This document shows positions 11,401 through 26,800 of a stretch of DNA of 64,000 bases, in pieces (within the stretch, counting starts at the first letter, position 1; each line of letters begins with the position of its first letter). A model generated the notes under the pieces. The model ran no database searches. It was not told where the DNA came from and was given only the letters and a program-made list of their open reading frames with translations. The stretch spans positions 103,973,726-104,037,725 of the forward strand of contig OW240913.1 in assembly GCA_933207985.1 (NCBI GenBank), given 5' to 3'. The stretch is from Pelobates cultripes. Lineage: Eukaryota > Chordata > Amphibia > Anura > Pelobatidae. The translations under genes and the position numbers were made by a program.

Positions 11401-14400
11401 AAACACAAAACCTACACTAGTGCAAATCTTACGGTAGTCCAGTGGGAACTCCTCAGTATATCTTTCCTGATGATCAAAATAAAGTTGAAGAGTAGTGATG
11501 TCACAAACGGTTTGCCGCGGACTTATCATTGAGTAAACTTTGACCCTGTACCTCGCAGTCAGCAGACACATTCCAGCCAATCAGCAGCAGACCCTCCCAC
11601 CTCCTGGACAGCTCACTAAGAATGCAGCTTCACAATGAATGTAAAATGGATGCTGTCCAGGAGGTGGGAGGGTCTGGGAGGGAGGGTCTGCTGCTGATTG
11701 GCTGGAATGTGTCTGCTGACTGTGAGGTACAGGGTCAAAGTTTACTCAATGATGAGTCCGCGGCGAACCGTTCGGGACATCACTATTGAAGAGGTGTTCA
11801 GTTTGATGTGGGATGACCATTGTATATCAGAAATAAACCGTATATTCCTATGCCTAATCGTTTTGCTTGGGTGAGAACATTTTATGGAGGATCTCTTGCA
11901 CGGAAGTAAAATTCTGAGGTTCATGGCAATTCGAGCTATCAAAGCTGAAGATGAGCTTAGAGGATATGGTGATGCTGAGGGAGAGCGGTTCAGGTAAGTA
12001 TTTCTGCCTTCCCCTCTCCAGTTGGTACTATCAACTGGTCCTTAGTGCTATTGTCTTTTTAGTGAAGGTGGAGGGCCGTGAAGCCATGTACCTGGCTTAG
12101 GTGACCAGTGGGTCCATCACACCACGTCTTTACAGAGAAAAGGCAGTATCTACATTACAGCCTAGGGATACCTCCACTGGTCACTCCTCATATGGTTACT
12201 AGAGGTGCTTCATGGGGCAGTGCTGCAGTGTGCCATTCAGCATCTTCACCTTCTGCATGAACTTTCCTCATAGAGCTGCATTGATTCAATACATCTCTGA
12301 CAAGATGCTGATTGTTTGGCTTGTGCTTGCTCTGCCCCTGATTTGCTTCCTTGACACTCTCAGCCAATCCAGTGCTTTCCTATGGGGAAGCATTGTGACC
12401 GACTGACTCAGTTCAACACTTCTGATGTCATCCAAGCAGGCAGATCGGGGTCAGTCAGCACCAGCAGACTGGAATAAAAGTAAGAACTTACTATAAATAG
12501 GTGGGCTAGAGGGGGACTAGATTGTGTTTTTCACACCAGGGTCAGGAATACGTGTTTGTGTTCCTGACCCTATAGGGATCCTTTAACATCGCTTCAAGAT
12601 TGCAAAGCTTACGGATTAAGATGGCTGTATATTGTAAAGTAATAACATCCTTTCTTGTTTTACTCATCGGATCTAGTTAAGAAAATAGACTTGAATTGTA
12701 AAACTAGACACATGCCAAAGGCCATATTTTTAGATTTTAACATTTTAATAATGCTGTATACAGAATGTACTTGTATAAAATAAAGAAACTGTATTGCAGA
12801 GTCTAGCTTATAAACCTGGTTTAGACATATAAATGCTTGATGCTCTGTCCCAGAATGTATTCTGGAATTGAGCCATAAACACTGAGTTTTTCGTATGCAT
12901 TTCACAGAAGCAAGCTGGATGCAAAGTTAGTATAAGAATTTGTCTTTTTTTTTTTTTTTGCACTGTTTAGATTAAAAATTAACATCTGGATCAAATGTTA
13001 AAGGAACACTTGTACAAACAATACTTGAGCCACTCCAGGGCTGCACCTTTTCCGTGGAACTCTCTTCCCTCTCTGTTTGACTCTTACCCAGTCTCCACTC
13101 CTTCAAAATAATTATTGAAAACTTACTTCTTCAGGAAAGCATGTCAATTAAACTATTAATAGGTTTTCATCCCCACACTCTGACCCCTCAACTGCAACTG
13201 TCAAAATAACCTACTAAGCCCTCAGTGAATACTTTTCTAGTAACCTACTTTTACCCTTTGTGTCCTTCTAGCATGCTGCTTCATTAAGCTAAAGTTTGGT
13301 GACTTTAGTGTCCCTTTAATATCTAGGCTTTTTGCTAATCCTTTAATTTTTTTTGGAATCGTGTCTCCTAAATATGTCCAACCCTTTCCTGGTAGATCTG
13401 TCAACTATAACTGGACACAAGGCAAAACAATGCATTTCTACACAAATCTGAGTACTTGATTATGAATACACTATATATTGGTGTAAAGTTTCTTTAGCAG
13501 CATTTTTTCCTCTTTTAGGTTGCTGTTAGTTTGGGTACCCCCATCATGAAAGCAGAATGGATATTTAAAGCTTGGGAAAAAAGGAATGAGCTGTAAGTAT
13601 GCAGATAGCGGTCATCATGACAGCGCATGCCTAAAACTGTACATGTTCGTTTACCTTAGAGATGACCAACTATAATTAATAGTGTATGCTGTTCAGACTA
13701 GAACCTTACCAAAGTAAGATATCCTTTAAAAATAAAGATTATTTTAATGCTGATTTTCAAATCTGTGAGCTGCAAACAAAGAAAAGTAAAGGATTCCACT
13801 TAGTTTTTGTTCAATTTGAGGATTTTTCAACAAGTCCACAATCTTTTATACATTAGTCAAACTCGTTATAATTTTACACTCTAAACATCTGACAGATTCT
13901 GAAAGGGACATATTTGCTAGCTTTATCAATTATATGAAGAAGTGACTAGGTTTGACAATGTGTTCATAAAACTTTTTTGACTGTTAACAAGAAGATTGTC
14001 GAACCTGAATATTGTCCTTTAGCCCTTAAAATTTACATTCCATATACATTATGCCTATGGGTTTAGTTCCCTTCCCCAGCCAGGAAAGGTATCTACATGC
14101 CAGCACCTACAATATTATCTGATGTCCAAAATGTGTTTTATTTTAAGAATATATTCTAGAACTAGCTGCATTGTTTTTCTAACTTATTTATTTTTTATAT
14201 TCTATTACAGTGAATTCAGTGCAACAGATGATGAATTCAAAAATTCTTTTAAAGTTCCTCCCTTCCAGGACTGTGTACTAAGTTTTATTGGATTTTCTGA
14301 TGAAGAAAGGGTTAGCATGGAAGAAATGACAGAAATGCAAGGTATTGGCATGAGTAAACATGATTTTTTTTTTTTTTTTTTTTTCAGACCCTAGGAATTG

Positions 14401-17400
14401 CTTGGATCATTCATAAAGCATTACTCCTATATTAACAGGGGAGAGTACATCATTACACTTAGCAGATAATTAGATTTTGAGATCTTTCATTGTTTCCTAT
14501 CACTTTTGTGTTTTGAAAAGCTTTTTAACAAATGGAAATATATTATTTATACTAAAATAATTTCATATATTGTTTTTCCTGGAGTACAGCTGCAGTACTT
14601 GTGGGATGTTCAGGTATAATTGGGACAAGTAGGCATTCTTTAAATTTAAGCACAGTAAAAATGCCTTACTTGTTCTGGTTTTGGATGGACAAGTCTTGTA
14701 CTACGATCTACTCTGCTGTGGTGTGGCAGACATGGGCTTGTTATTTCCCACCTACGTGTTGGATGAGTCAGGCAGGCCATTAGAGTACAGGAACTCTACA
14801 ATATTTTTCCGACTTTCACAGGATTCTTTGGCAGGCTATGACCAACCAGGGAGGCAACCTGTCAAGTTGGACATTGCACCTGTGCTCTGTTACTGGAACG
14901 CACAACAGTTTTTGGTTTTTTTTTGTGTATTTTTTTTTCTAATTTTTCGCAAGCAAACATAAAAGAAATTGAGGCAATGAGCAGACAATCTAAGAGGTGA
15001 ACATCTGGGTCTACTCCTGAACTGTCATCTGGGGAATAGTTCACCTGAACTATCATCTGGGGGTTCTGGCTGTTCAGATTCTTCAAACGTATGTTCTGAA
15101 CAGGAAGCAGGCTTTCCTATGGATCTAGAAAAATTTAAGGAGGTGCTTAAAGTAGTACAGGATGAAGTATCAAAGGGAATAAGAGAGTTTTTCCTATTCA
15201 TCGCCAGCTTATGGTCCTGATTAACAGTGTGGAAAAATCCTGAAAAGAAAGCTTTTATTTCTAAACAGTTTAAACAACTGTTTAAATTTCAGCAAACATA
15301 AGCATGGGGAACACTTCCTAAAGTTGATGTTCCATGTGCACAGCTCTCTGTAATGACCACACTACCCATTAGAGAAGCCACTGTGTTAAAAGGCCCAATA
15401 GATAAGAGGAGACACCTCTTGCAGGTAAATTTCAGGCTCAACAGTAGCTAGATCCTAAAGGGTATTGATTTAAGACCTTGAAGTATTTTTTAGGTGAAAG
15501 TTGTAAAGCTATTTAAAAATATAAAGTTGGCTAATTAATATCTGTGTGAGATGACAGATGAATAATTAAGGTTGGTTGCAAGGAACATGAGCGCCTTTTC
15601 TGGTGCTCTTAAGGCGGTCTGATTAAAATCCTAGTCTAATACTGCCTCCAAGTTTGCACTGTGTGAGCTTCCATCTGAACATTAAGTTACATAGCTGAAG
15701 GGAGAATTGTGTACATAAAGTTCAGCCTTCCTCACATTTGAAAGTTATTTGGTTCAGCATTAGATGAACTGATAAAACAAATTTTCTGTACACAAAAGGC
15801 ACTCAGGAAAGGAGGTTTTTATTTGCACAAGCGTTTCAGCCCTGTTACAAAAGGAGATATAATTACAGAGAAGAAAAGAACTGGTCCTTTTGTAAGTCTA
15901 AGGATTTCAAGTCATGGGAAAAGGGTTCTTCTTCCATGTTTAATAAAACCAGAAAATTCTGATACCAGAAGACCAAGACCACAATTCCTCTTCTCCACTT
16001 ATGCATGTCAAAAGGAAGATGCTTTGCTTTCAGAAACTTGCAAATTCATAAACGCATCATAGTCCCCAAATTCCAGGGTGTATATTCAAGAATATTCCTT
16101 GTAGAAAAAAAGACAAGCCCTTCAGACCCATTCTAGATTTAAAGACGGTCAAAAACTGTATTCATCACCAAAGCTTCAGAATGGAAACCATCCTATCAGT
16201 AACCCATGTTGCCATCAGATGATTTTATGGCAACTTTAGATCTGAAGGATGCTGATCTCCATGTTCCTATAGCTCAAAGATGGGGGGGGGAGGGGAGGAG
16301 TGAGTGAAGATTTGCTATAAAAATGGCAGTTTTACATTTTCATTTTGTGGTTCTTCCATTAGGCCTTTCTAATGACCAAGAATTTTGCAACCATTCTTGC
16401 TCCGGTTGCCGCACTTTTAGAGAAAAGTGAATTTTATAGTTCCATATCTGGACGATTGGTTCATCAAGGCAAAATAGTTTTTCCATTTAAAGTATAATTT
16501 GAAGGTTACTCTGACGAGACTCGAACATGGTTGGCTCATAAATGTTCATGTATTCCAACTTGAGATTTATCTCTAGTTTTGAATGTCTGTGTGGAACCAT
16601 ATGAACCTCTGGAAGAATGCTCATTGAAACTTCTCACATAAATTGTTTCTGGTAGCTATGGCCAAAAGAGGTTGGAAGAAAATGCAATTTCTGCATCACT
16701 TGAATTTACGGATGTCTATGAAGACAAATATTACCAACCTTCTGTCAGAATCCTTCCTTGACCAACGAATCTTGTTTTCATTATCTGGATGTAAAAGAGC
16801 ATTTTCAGTCTATCTAGCCAGGAATAATGATTGTTGCAATCAAATTATTTTTTCAATAATTACAGACAGCATTTTAAAGGTCTTCAAATATCCAGGGCTT
16901 TCATTGGTAGATAGATTACTGAAGCCATTCATATATCGTCTTCTTCCAAAGGTGGTGATCTTTCCTGCAAAGTTAAGGCTCAATGTACTAGTGCAACTTG
17001 ATCTTCATGGCTGAAATAGCAATGCCATCTCCAGAGGATATCCACAAGATTGCCCACCTGATCCTCTTCTTATTCATTTATTCATTTTTTTTTTTCTAAA
17101 AAAACTACATGCTAGTAATCTTAGCCTCAGAGGAAGCTTCATTTGGATGTTAGGTGTTACAGGTGGCGTGTTTTAATTTCCAACTTCAATTCTGGTCAAA
17201 TTCAGAGGTAATTCCTATTTAGAAGTCTAAAAGGGGTGGGGGTTGTTTATCAAGTGTGTTTACATTTATAGGAGGCCTACTTTTCCCAATTTGTATACCT
17301 AAACATCCCTCACAAACTGCAGCTAAATACGAAGAAAAAAATAATTAATAACTACAATTCCTTTTTTTTTTTTTTTTTTTTAAATAAAAATTACCCTGGA

Positions 17401-20400
17401 ATATGATCTTTCTGATATTGGCAGCATAACTATCAAAGCACACTTCTGTGGAATGCCATTCCTTTGTTTTGGCAACTAATTGACACTCATTTGTTTAGTA
17501 TTCATTGAAAAGTGTCTCTAAATGTAAATCTACTAATATTTTTGTTAAGGTATATATGTGTTATATTTACTTGGAACTCTTGTTTTGTTCACTCTGAAAT
17601 GAATTTACTAACTGGAACTGTGTAAATACTGTTGTATGACCAAACAGTATAAACTTAGTCTTCAAGTTTGTGTTTGTCTGGTATGTTATACAATGTAAAA
17701 GTTAAGGAGTAGCAATTTGGGGATCTGTGGTAGATCCTGCAACACCGATGCGTATTTGAGTAGCTCTGTGAAAGATCCATATTTTTTTTTTTTTTTTGAA
17801 GCATCCTTTTAAAAATTGGAGAGATGGCTGATGATAAATGAGCAATTGCAATAGTGAATGGCACACTTATCTAAACTGTTCACCGGAGCAAATAGTCTGC
17901 AGCATTAAAGGACCACTCTAGGCACCCAGACCACTTCAGCTTAATGAAGTGGTCTGGGTGCCAGGTCCAGCTAGGTTTAACCCATTTGTTCATAAACATA
18001 GCAGTTTCAGAGAAACTGCTATGTTTATGAATGGGTTAAGCCTTCCCCTATTTCCTCTAGTGGCTGTCTCATTGACAGCCACTAGAGGCGCTTGCGTGCT
18101 TCTCACTGTGATTTTCACAGTGAGAGCACGCCAGCGTCCATAGGAAAGCATTATGAATGCTTTCCTATGTGGCTGGCTGCGCGCGCAGCTCTTGCCGCGC
18201 GTGCGCATTCAGCCCAGGAGGAGGAACGGAGGAGGAGAGCTCCCCGCCCAGCACTGGAAAAAATAAGTTTTTGCATAGCCGGGCGGGAGGGGGACCCTGA
18301 GGGTGGGGGCACCCTCAGGGCACTATAGTGCCAGGAAAACGAGTATGTTTTCCTGGCACTATAGTGGTCCTTTAACTCCAACACAGAAGAACCAGGTAAT
18401 CAATAACTTGCAAAAAGGCATCTTTTCAACTTAGTGGATTGATAAAGGCTCTGCAGAGTTTCAATGTTGCCCAAGAATTCTTCAGTTCAGTCTGATTGCC
18501 TTGTCTGGAAATCCATATTTGTCTTAATATTTTCTAATTGCACGATAGTTTTTCCTCAAATGCATGAGAGATCCTCTTGTAACTTGAGATTCCTTTTAAT
18601 GTAAGAATGAGGTTTGTGACTTTGATACGATGTGCAGTATATAGGAATTAATTATTTTAAAGGGACACTATAGTCACCAGAACTACAGCTTAATTGATCT
18701 GATGCATATAATCATTATGTGCAAGCATTTTCATGTAAACACTGGGCTTTCAGAGAAAAGGCAGTGTTTACATTGCCCCTAGGGACACCTCCAAGTGGCT
18801 ACTCCTCAGATGACCACTGGAGGTGCTTCCTGGCTCAGTGCTGCACAGTTGGCAGCACTGCCGTTAAGAGTCTCCACGCTCTGCATGGGGACGCTGAATT
18901 TTCCTTGTGGACATGCATTGATTCAGTGCATCTCTATGAGGAGGTGCTGATTGGCCAACGCTGCATTTGGTTCCGCCCCTTGCCGATTTTTAGACAATCT
19001 AGTCCTTTCCCCGTGGGAAATCATTAAATTGGCTAAAAACTGGCAATTCTGATGTCACTGGGTGGGCAGGGCCAGCGCCGGCAGACACGCGAGGCTCTGG
19101 AAATGACGCAAGTTTTATTAACTTTTAAGGGGGGCAAGACACCTAAATGGTGGGTTTAGCATTATAGGGTCAGGAATACATGTTTGTGTTCCTTTAAAGA
19201 CTAGCAGAGTAAAAAAAAATGCAAAATTATTTACACTGTGGTTCTCATTTAATAATATTTGGTGCGTTTAAAAATTTTTTTTAATTGTAACACATCGGGT
19301 CAAAGGGGAAATTACTTCCATTTTCAGTCATATGGGCTGAAACGGGTTTATACCATTTGGGAATTGTATAGGTACTAAGAAAAAAACAAAACCTTTTCAT
19401 CTGCCCAAGTCATAAGTTTTTGAACATGCCTTTGGGGGGGAAAAAAAGGGTATCTGTTTGTTACAGAAGTTTATCGCTGATGTATCATGAACCTTGCTCA
19501 TATAAAGCAAGATGTGACTTGCCTAGGGTAATCAGTAGAAGAGTGGATGGGTCAGAAATGTCTCTCATGGGGGATTAACCCATTGCACTGCCCATCTGGC
19601 ACAAATCTTTAAAATTGTTGTGATATGGTAAATTGTGCCAGCCAGGTTTTCTCGTGTTTGGGGTACTATCCGATTGGTGTTGGAGAGGCTATGGTAGTAG
19701 AGAAAACTATGCACATGTATGGTGGAAATTCCCCTAACTAGAAGCCCTCTGAAATTGTGTCTAGGCTTGTTTCCACCATAACTGGAGCCTTAATTTGGGT
19801 TTGGCCCAACTCCATATATTTCCCCCTATAAAAATGCTATTGAGTTACCGCTTTCTAGCAGCAAGAAAAATTTAGTCCATCTCTGACGAACTACCTCTGC
19901 CCTCTCCCTAGTCCATATCATAAGCTGTGGGAACAAGTGTCTCACAACAGGAACAATTACTTGATTTGCTTTGGGATTCTGGAGATTCTATGTTGCGACC
20001 TATGGCTGAGATTCTACTTCCCCGTTTCTTGCCTTAGACATCCATCTAGTGTGCTAGCACTACAACTGTTCTTTGTATTCTTTTTCTTGTGTTCAGTCTT
20101 CATTCCTTGTGGTGGTTATTAAGGGCTGAAGAGAAAACGAATAACTGTCGAAATGGCTTGACAATCGGTTGTAATAGCATATGTGCCATTATGCTTATTT
20201 TTTTTTTTTTTGCATAGCTGTGAAACAAACGGATTTATTGCTTTGTTATGGCACTCTCACAATATTTGTATTGGGAGCCTGTACATTGATGCTAAAATTT
20301 GCAATCGGGAAGAAAAAAAAAGTAAATACATTTTTAATTTGAAACATGAATGTTTCATTTAATTGAGATCATTGGGTGATACCATCTAACTAAACTGCTA

Positions 20401-20726
20401 CTATAGCATAGCCATGAATGTGGAAGGACCATCATAGAGATATTTATTAGCAACATGAAGGAAGTATTTATTTTCCTCTTCAGATTTATGACAAAACCTT
20501 TTTTATATTGGTTTTTCAGATTGTTTCCTGAAGGATATTGAAATAATCGATCTTCAAAATGTAGACTTGTATTTGCGTTTACAAGCTGCCTTATGTAAAG
20601 TAATTCATATAAACGCTGTTCTTTTCCTTTTCACATATATATTTTATTTATATATTTATATATATATATATATGTGTATATGTATATATGTATATATATA
20701 TGTGTATATGTATATATGTATATATA

Positions 20727-20803
<77 letters not shown>

Positions 20804-23800
20804 TTTTTTTACAACTGTATTTTTATTTCTTTTTTTATTTTATTTTTTCTTCTAATGGGGGATCGGAGAAATCATTGGAATTTTGTACCACAATAAGGCA
20901 AGAAAACTACTTGTCTCCAAAGAATCAATTTCTAAATCTGCACAGTGTTACTTTTTAATGGAGGCTGTGTCATTGAAGGATAATTTTAGTATACCAGACT
21001 CTTATCAATGTTTATAGTACCTAAGAGTTTTTCATGAAGATTGATGCCTCAGTGGATGCACTTGTCTGACATCCCTGATCTCTATGGAAAAAAATAAAAA
21101 AAGATTTTGTTAGCCCCTGGAGGTGCTAAGGCTGCAGTGGCTGAAGCCCATAATGTTTGCTTATGACTGCTTAAAGGAAAGCTGACACACGTTTAGAAAA
21201 ACACACATTTATGTCTTTGTCACCTGTTTTGGGCATTACAGGGTCTTTGGTTCAGCAATATTTGTTTGCACAAGTACTGGATTATAAAGTAAAGCATTGC
21301 ATTTCTTGGCATGGTTAGCAAGTTAATACTTTAATCACACTGAAATCACCAACCTAAATTTAAAGTCTTTACTGCATAGACCAGCCACTGCTGGTACTTA
21401 GAAGACCATCTTCCTTTTGCATGTGAGAGTCTCCACTGAGTGACAGTCTGAGTTGTGCATGCATTCTGGTCATTTTGCTTAAACTATTGTGACAATTCAC
21501 TGTAAACCTGAGATGGGGAATGTAGTGAATTGGAAGCATTCTTTTGTTACCCATTTCAGAAGGCTTTTGTGAGGTTATAGTGGAAGGTTTAGTAACTCTG
21601 GAGATGGATCAGCAGGATAGGCATTGTAACCAATTCAATTAGATGAAATGGTTATAGTGCCTATAGTTAATGCTGTACTTTAGTTGCCGTCATCTCAGAC
21701 ATGACCATTCCATTTTGTGTTTACTGCTCAGTGGTCGTTTTTAGGCACACCATTGTTGCATTTATCCAGGATTAGAAGCACCTTTACTTTTTTTATGAAT
21801 TGCAAATTTATAACTGATTAATACTGTATCTTGCTCAGTTGAGTATTTTAACTGTTCATTGAAATCTATTGTCATATACTTTATGCTCTGTATGCCACAT
21901 ATATGATGATCTTACTACAAGTACCTAACCTATTTGTTCTAAATTTTTAGGTGGGCAGGTCTTACCTGTTGGCAATGAAAAATGCACTCATCTGGTAGTT
22001 GAAGAAAGCTCTGTGAAAGAGTTACCTTTTGAGCCTCCTAAAAAGCTATATGTCGTAAAACAAGAGGTAAACCTACAAACTGCATCTTCAATTTGTCTTT
22101 CTTCACACAAATTGCAAATGTACTAATAATCCTATTTTCATTTTTTAATAGTGGTTTTGGGGAAGTATACAGATGGATGCCAGAGCAGGAGAAACAATGT
22201 ACCTCTTTGAAAAGGTATGTCGTGGTGTGTTTTTAATTTAATTTTATTTTTTTACCTTTTTGTTATACTTTTTCTGAATATGGCTTTCCTTTCAGCCTGA
22301 CAGCCCAGCTCTTAAAAAGTCTGTGTCCCTACTTTCGTTGAACACCCCAAACAGCAATCGAAAGAAACGCCGCTTAAAGGATACTTTAGCACACATAACA
22401 AGAGATACTGATATATCGCCATTTCCACCTCGCAAACGTCCTTCAGGTGACCATTCATTGTCTATAGGATCACTGCTTGATATCTCAAACACACCAGATT
22501 CGGCAAAGTCCTACTCAGGTAACTTGGCTTCTGTTAAGTGTGTATGTGTGTGGATGGGGGGGTCTTTTTGGGTTTTTCTGATTTTTATTAACGTAATTAG
22601 GCTTTGGGGATGTGTGATTTTATTTAAAAAAAAAAAAAAAGTCATGGTTAGAAAAGTGATGCAAAGTCTTTAATATAATGTAATTAATCTCTACATTAGA
22701 AGGAAAAGCACAAAATAGAACATATATATAAAAAAAATTTTTCACCACAATGCTGATAATTCAAATCCATATAATCTAAAACAGAGCTCTGATATGTCAG
22801 AGTACATGCTTGTTATGGGACTCTGAAAGGATATGTTATTTGTTGACAATAATCAGATCCTTGCGTTTTTGGGCTATGCTTTGTGTGCAGGCCTGTAGCA
22901 AAATTATATTTGGAATTGCCCAATTACAAGCAGCAGCACTCCACACAAAATCCATTAGACACTTGATATGATTTCACTATATATTCATATTTGTATTTAT
23001 CATTTGCATAGAAGGCAGTCTATTTGATTCTATTAACCTCTTCCTTTGTCGTTGATTTTACCAAGCTTTTGTTTTTTTGTGTGGACTTTTAATTTGTATT
23101 TATATTATATATTTTTTTTTTCTATCTTATTTGCCTCAGGAGCAATTGCCTTCAAGTTTTAAGTTTAATGATTCTGAAAATTAAATAGAGTATAGGGTAT
23201 TGATTCCTAGAAACAAAGTTGCAACATTTTGCCTGGCATTATAGAAAGTCATATGATTTTTAAATATGCCACAAACTACATGTAGCCTTGCTGTAAATAC
23301 TTGTGGTACCATTCGATGGAGAAATGCACTACATAGCTAAAATATCAAGTTGGCTCGCTGGGGTGTTACTTGGTGGGGAAAAAGACAAAGGGCTTCAGTC
23401 CAAGGGTATATGTTATGCCCCCTGCAACATATATTAACCTTTTTGTAATTCCCAAAATCTAAATCATGTTTTATGAATTACTTTGACACCAAAATCTTTG
23501 TGTGTATATATGTGTGTATGCTTATTAACTCCACAGCTGCTATTTTAACCCGCAGCCTTCGCTCCAAGATTCTCCATTAAGCCTGCATCCACAGCAATCC
23601 TGCCACACTTTGCTGTATAATCAACTCCACAGACAGTGCAATAAAGTGGCACTTTAGCAAATTATGCAACTGGAGGTTATATTTATTATAGTCTGTGGGA
23701 CAGAATCTGTTCTCTCTATAGAGTCTGTAATATTATAGACTGTGGGACAGAATCTCCACAAAAATTGAGTCACTGCTAAGTGTTTGAGTGTCATTTAGTT

Positions 23801-26800
23801 CCAGACCAGTAGTTTGCCCTCCTTGCAAAGCTCACAGCAAGTGCAGACCACTTTAAGCACTCCTGATTCTGGTGCTCCCTAAATAACTTGAAGTACAGCC
23901 ACCGGGTTCCCCAGTTTGACTCGAACTCATCACTTTGCAATTGGACTGCAAGGAGCGATTAGTGTTCTGCACCCACTAGAGGCGCAACCATGTGCGCCTC
24001 TACTGGACCTTCAGGAAAGTAAGCTGAATAGGGGCTAAATAGAGAGCATCTCTACAGATATATATAATGCAGAGCTTGAATAGACCACTTATCCACACAT
24101 TACGAACAGTCAACCTGCGCTACACCACACTCATTATACACAGCCAGCTTAAACACATGATTTGAGTGTGCATAGAGATGAGACACTGTCATGGACTCTA
24201 AGCAGGAAGCCACATTCTATTAAATTGAAATAATTGTGTTTTTGGTGAAGTAAATTCTCATGAAAATTAGATTGGGTTACTGCTTTAGATGTGTTAACTT
24301 TCATACCTCCTGTCATGTTTAGTAGTGAGGCACAAATAAGGTTCTTATTTCAGTTGTAACAAGAGTTTGTATATTTATAGAAGACTTTTTTTCTTCTTTC
24401 TTTTTTTTTTTCTTAAACAAAATTTTATAAAGTGATGTTATGCCAATGTAATTGTCAAAGCATTTATTTGAACATTTAGAACTTGCTTTTCAGACACTCC
24501 AAAGACTGGTGCAAAATCATCTAAGTTTCACACCCCTGCTCCTCAAAAACAGTCAGCAAGGTGGCAGGTTGCTATGGAATTATATCAGACTGAGAGCAAT
24601 TATGTTGACATTCTCACTACAATAGTACAGGTAAAATGTTTAGTATTAAAAATAAATGTCATATAGCAGTGTAAAACTCAGATTTTAAGTGTTTGCCATA
24701 AATAATATTGCTAACAATGAGAACTTTTTAATCAATTTTGATTTTTGTTGATTTTTGAGATTAATATATTAAAGTCAATCTTCAATAGAAAAGAGAACCT
24801 TATTAACTCTACAATATATTTTCAGCTTTTTCAAATTCCATTAGAAAAAGAAGGGCAAGTTGGAGGGCCAATCCTTGCTCAAGAAGAAATCAAGACTATA
24901 TTTGGTAGTATACCAGATATTCTTGATGTGCACACTAAAATGAAGGTACTTCCTCCTCTTCTCACCTCCCCCCTCCAATTTGTATGTTTTGTTTTTTGTT
25001 TGGTCATGATTTTTTTTTTTAATACATATTGGGGGATTGGGATGGTAATTACTTTTGATGGTTTTTTCAGAGTGACTTGGAAAAACTAATGATGGAGTGG
25101 ACAGAAAGCAAAAGTATTGGTGATGTCATTCTTGCCTATGTGAGTAGTTTTTCTTATTTATTTTTTTTTCTTCAACAATGTTTCTCCAATCTAAAAGAAC
25201 AGACAAACTAAGAGGCCAGTTTTTAATGCAAGGATGATCTGTAGATGACTGCTCATTATGTACAGAGCCATACAATAGGCGTCATCAAAAATGCATCTTG
25301 CTCTAAAATACTATGTTTTTAAAAATTGTGTAACTTGGAGACTGACACATAAATATAGAATATCTTTCATAAATTCAGATTGAAATATAATTTTATTGAA
25401 ATTAATGCATTTAGAAGTTAGACATGAACACAGGGCTTACAATATGAATGCCTGCTCAAGTAGTAGCCTACTCGGAAAATGAGAAACTCTACGTGCCAGG
25501 GCTAAATTTTCTCTCTAGTGGCATATTATGATGCAATTCCAAAATGACTACTATTGCTTTCAAAAACTGTGTTCCTGACCCTATAGTGCTCCTTTAAACT
25601 GACAAACATGTATTCCTGACCCTATAGTGTTAAAACCACTATCTAGCCCCCTTGGCCCCCTTTGCCTCTCTAAAGATAGTAAAATCTTACTTGTATTCAA
25701 GTATGAAGCTGCTGCCTCTGCCTGTGAATATCATCAGAAGTGGTGGCCTGATCCAATCACAATGCTTCCCCATAGGATTGGCTGAGACTGACAAGGAGGC
25801 AGATCAGGGGCAGAGCCAGCACAATTAAAACAGCCCTGGCCAAACAGCATCTCCTCAGATGAATTGAATCAATGAATCTCCTATGAGGAAAGTTCATTGT
25901 CTGCATGCAGAGGGAGGAGACACTGAATGTTTGGCTGCATATTAGGCAGCCATGGCCCAGGAAGGATCTCTAACAGCCATCTGAGGTGTGGCTGGTGAAG
26001 TTATCACTAGGCTGTAATGTAAACCGATCATTTTCTCTGTAAAGACAGTGTTTACAGCAAAAAGCCTGAAGGTAATGATTCTACTCACCAGAACAAATTC
26101 AATAAGCTGTAGTTCTGGTGACTATAGTGTCCTTTTAAGCAGCATGTACATCTAAACCGTTTTATTTAGGTGTATATGTCTGGCCATATTATAATTTTTT
26201 TTAACTGTAATTTCTGTGACCGTTCCACTTTAACATCAAATAAAGCTTTGTATTTTTCAGTCAGTGTTATCACATTTATTAATACGAACTGGTGTTCTCC
26301 AAAATATTAATACAATAATGTATTGTATGCTTCATAGATCGAACTAGTAACCATTGTAATTCCACTAGTAAACTGTTTGGGGTCCACTAATCCATCCCTC
26401 ATCTAAAACCAAGAAACTAGAATTTTATATAAAGCTATGTAAAACTATGAGCAGGAAGAAAATCCTTGGTGCATTAAAAGCCCAGGTAATTGATCACACA
26501 TTCTTTGGGAACTTGCTAAATTTAAATGTGGCATTTTTATATGAAGTCCTTGATCATAAAGGTTAGGTGCTGGTATTTGGTGAGTCTCTAGTGTAGTTAT
26601 TTTGTTTTTGCCAACAGAAGTCTGCATTCAGTTTATATTTGTAAATAAAAAATAACTTTTTCATATTTCTAAATATTTGAAAGTGTTCTTTTTTTTTTCT
26701 CTTTACTCTCTTTAAAAGAAGTAACACATACTGTCATGTTTGATCTTAAACAATCTGTCTTTTCAGTCTAAAGACCTGGTGAAAACATACCCACCTTTTG

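Noticed and set aside
20520..20600. Acceptor-like TTGGTTTTTCAG followed by an open stretch, considered as an extra exon between exons 9 and 10
   Set aside because: Exons 9 and 10 join perfectly in phase and in homology, the candidate has no ECT2 similarity, and no good donor follows in frame.
20567..20958. Tyr/Ile-rich open frames of about 100 codons
   Set aside because: Translation of a (TA)n/(TATG)n microsatellite.
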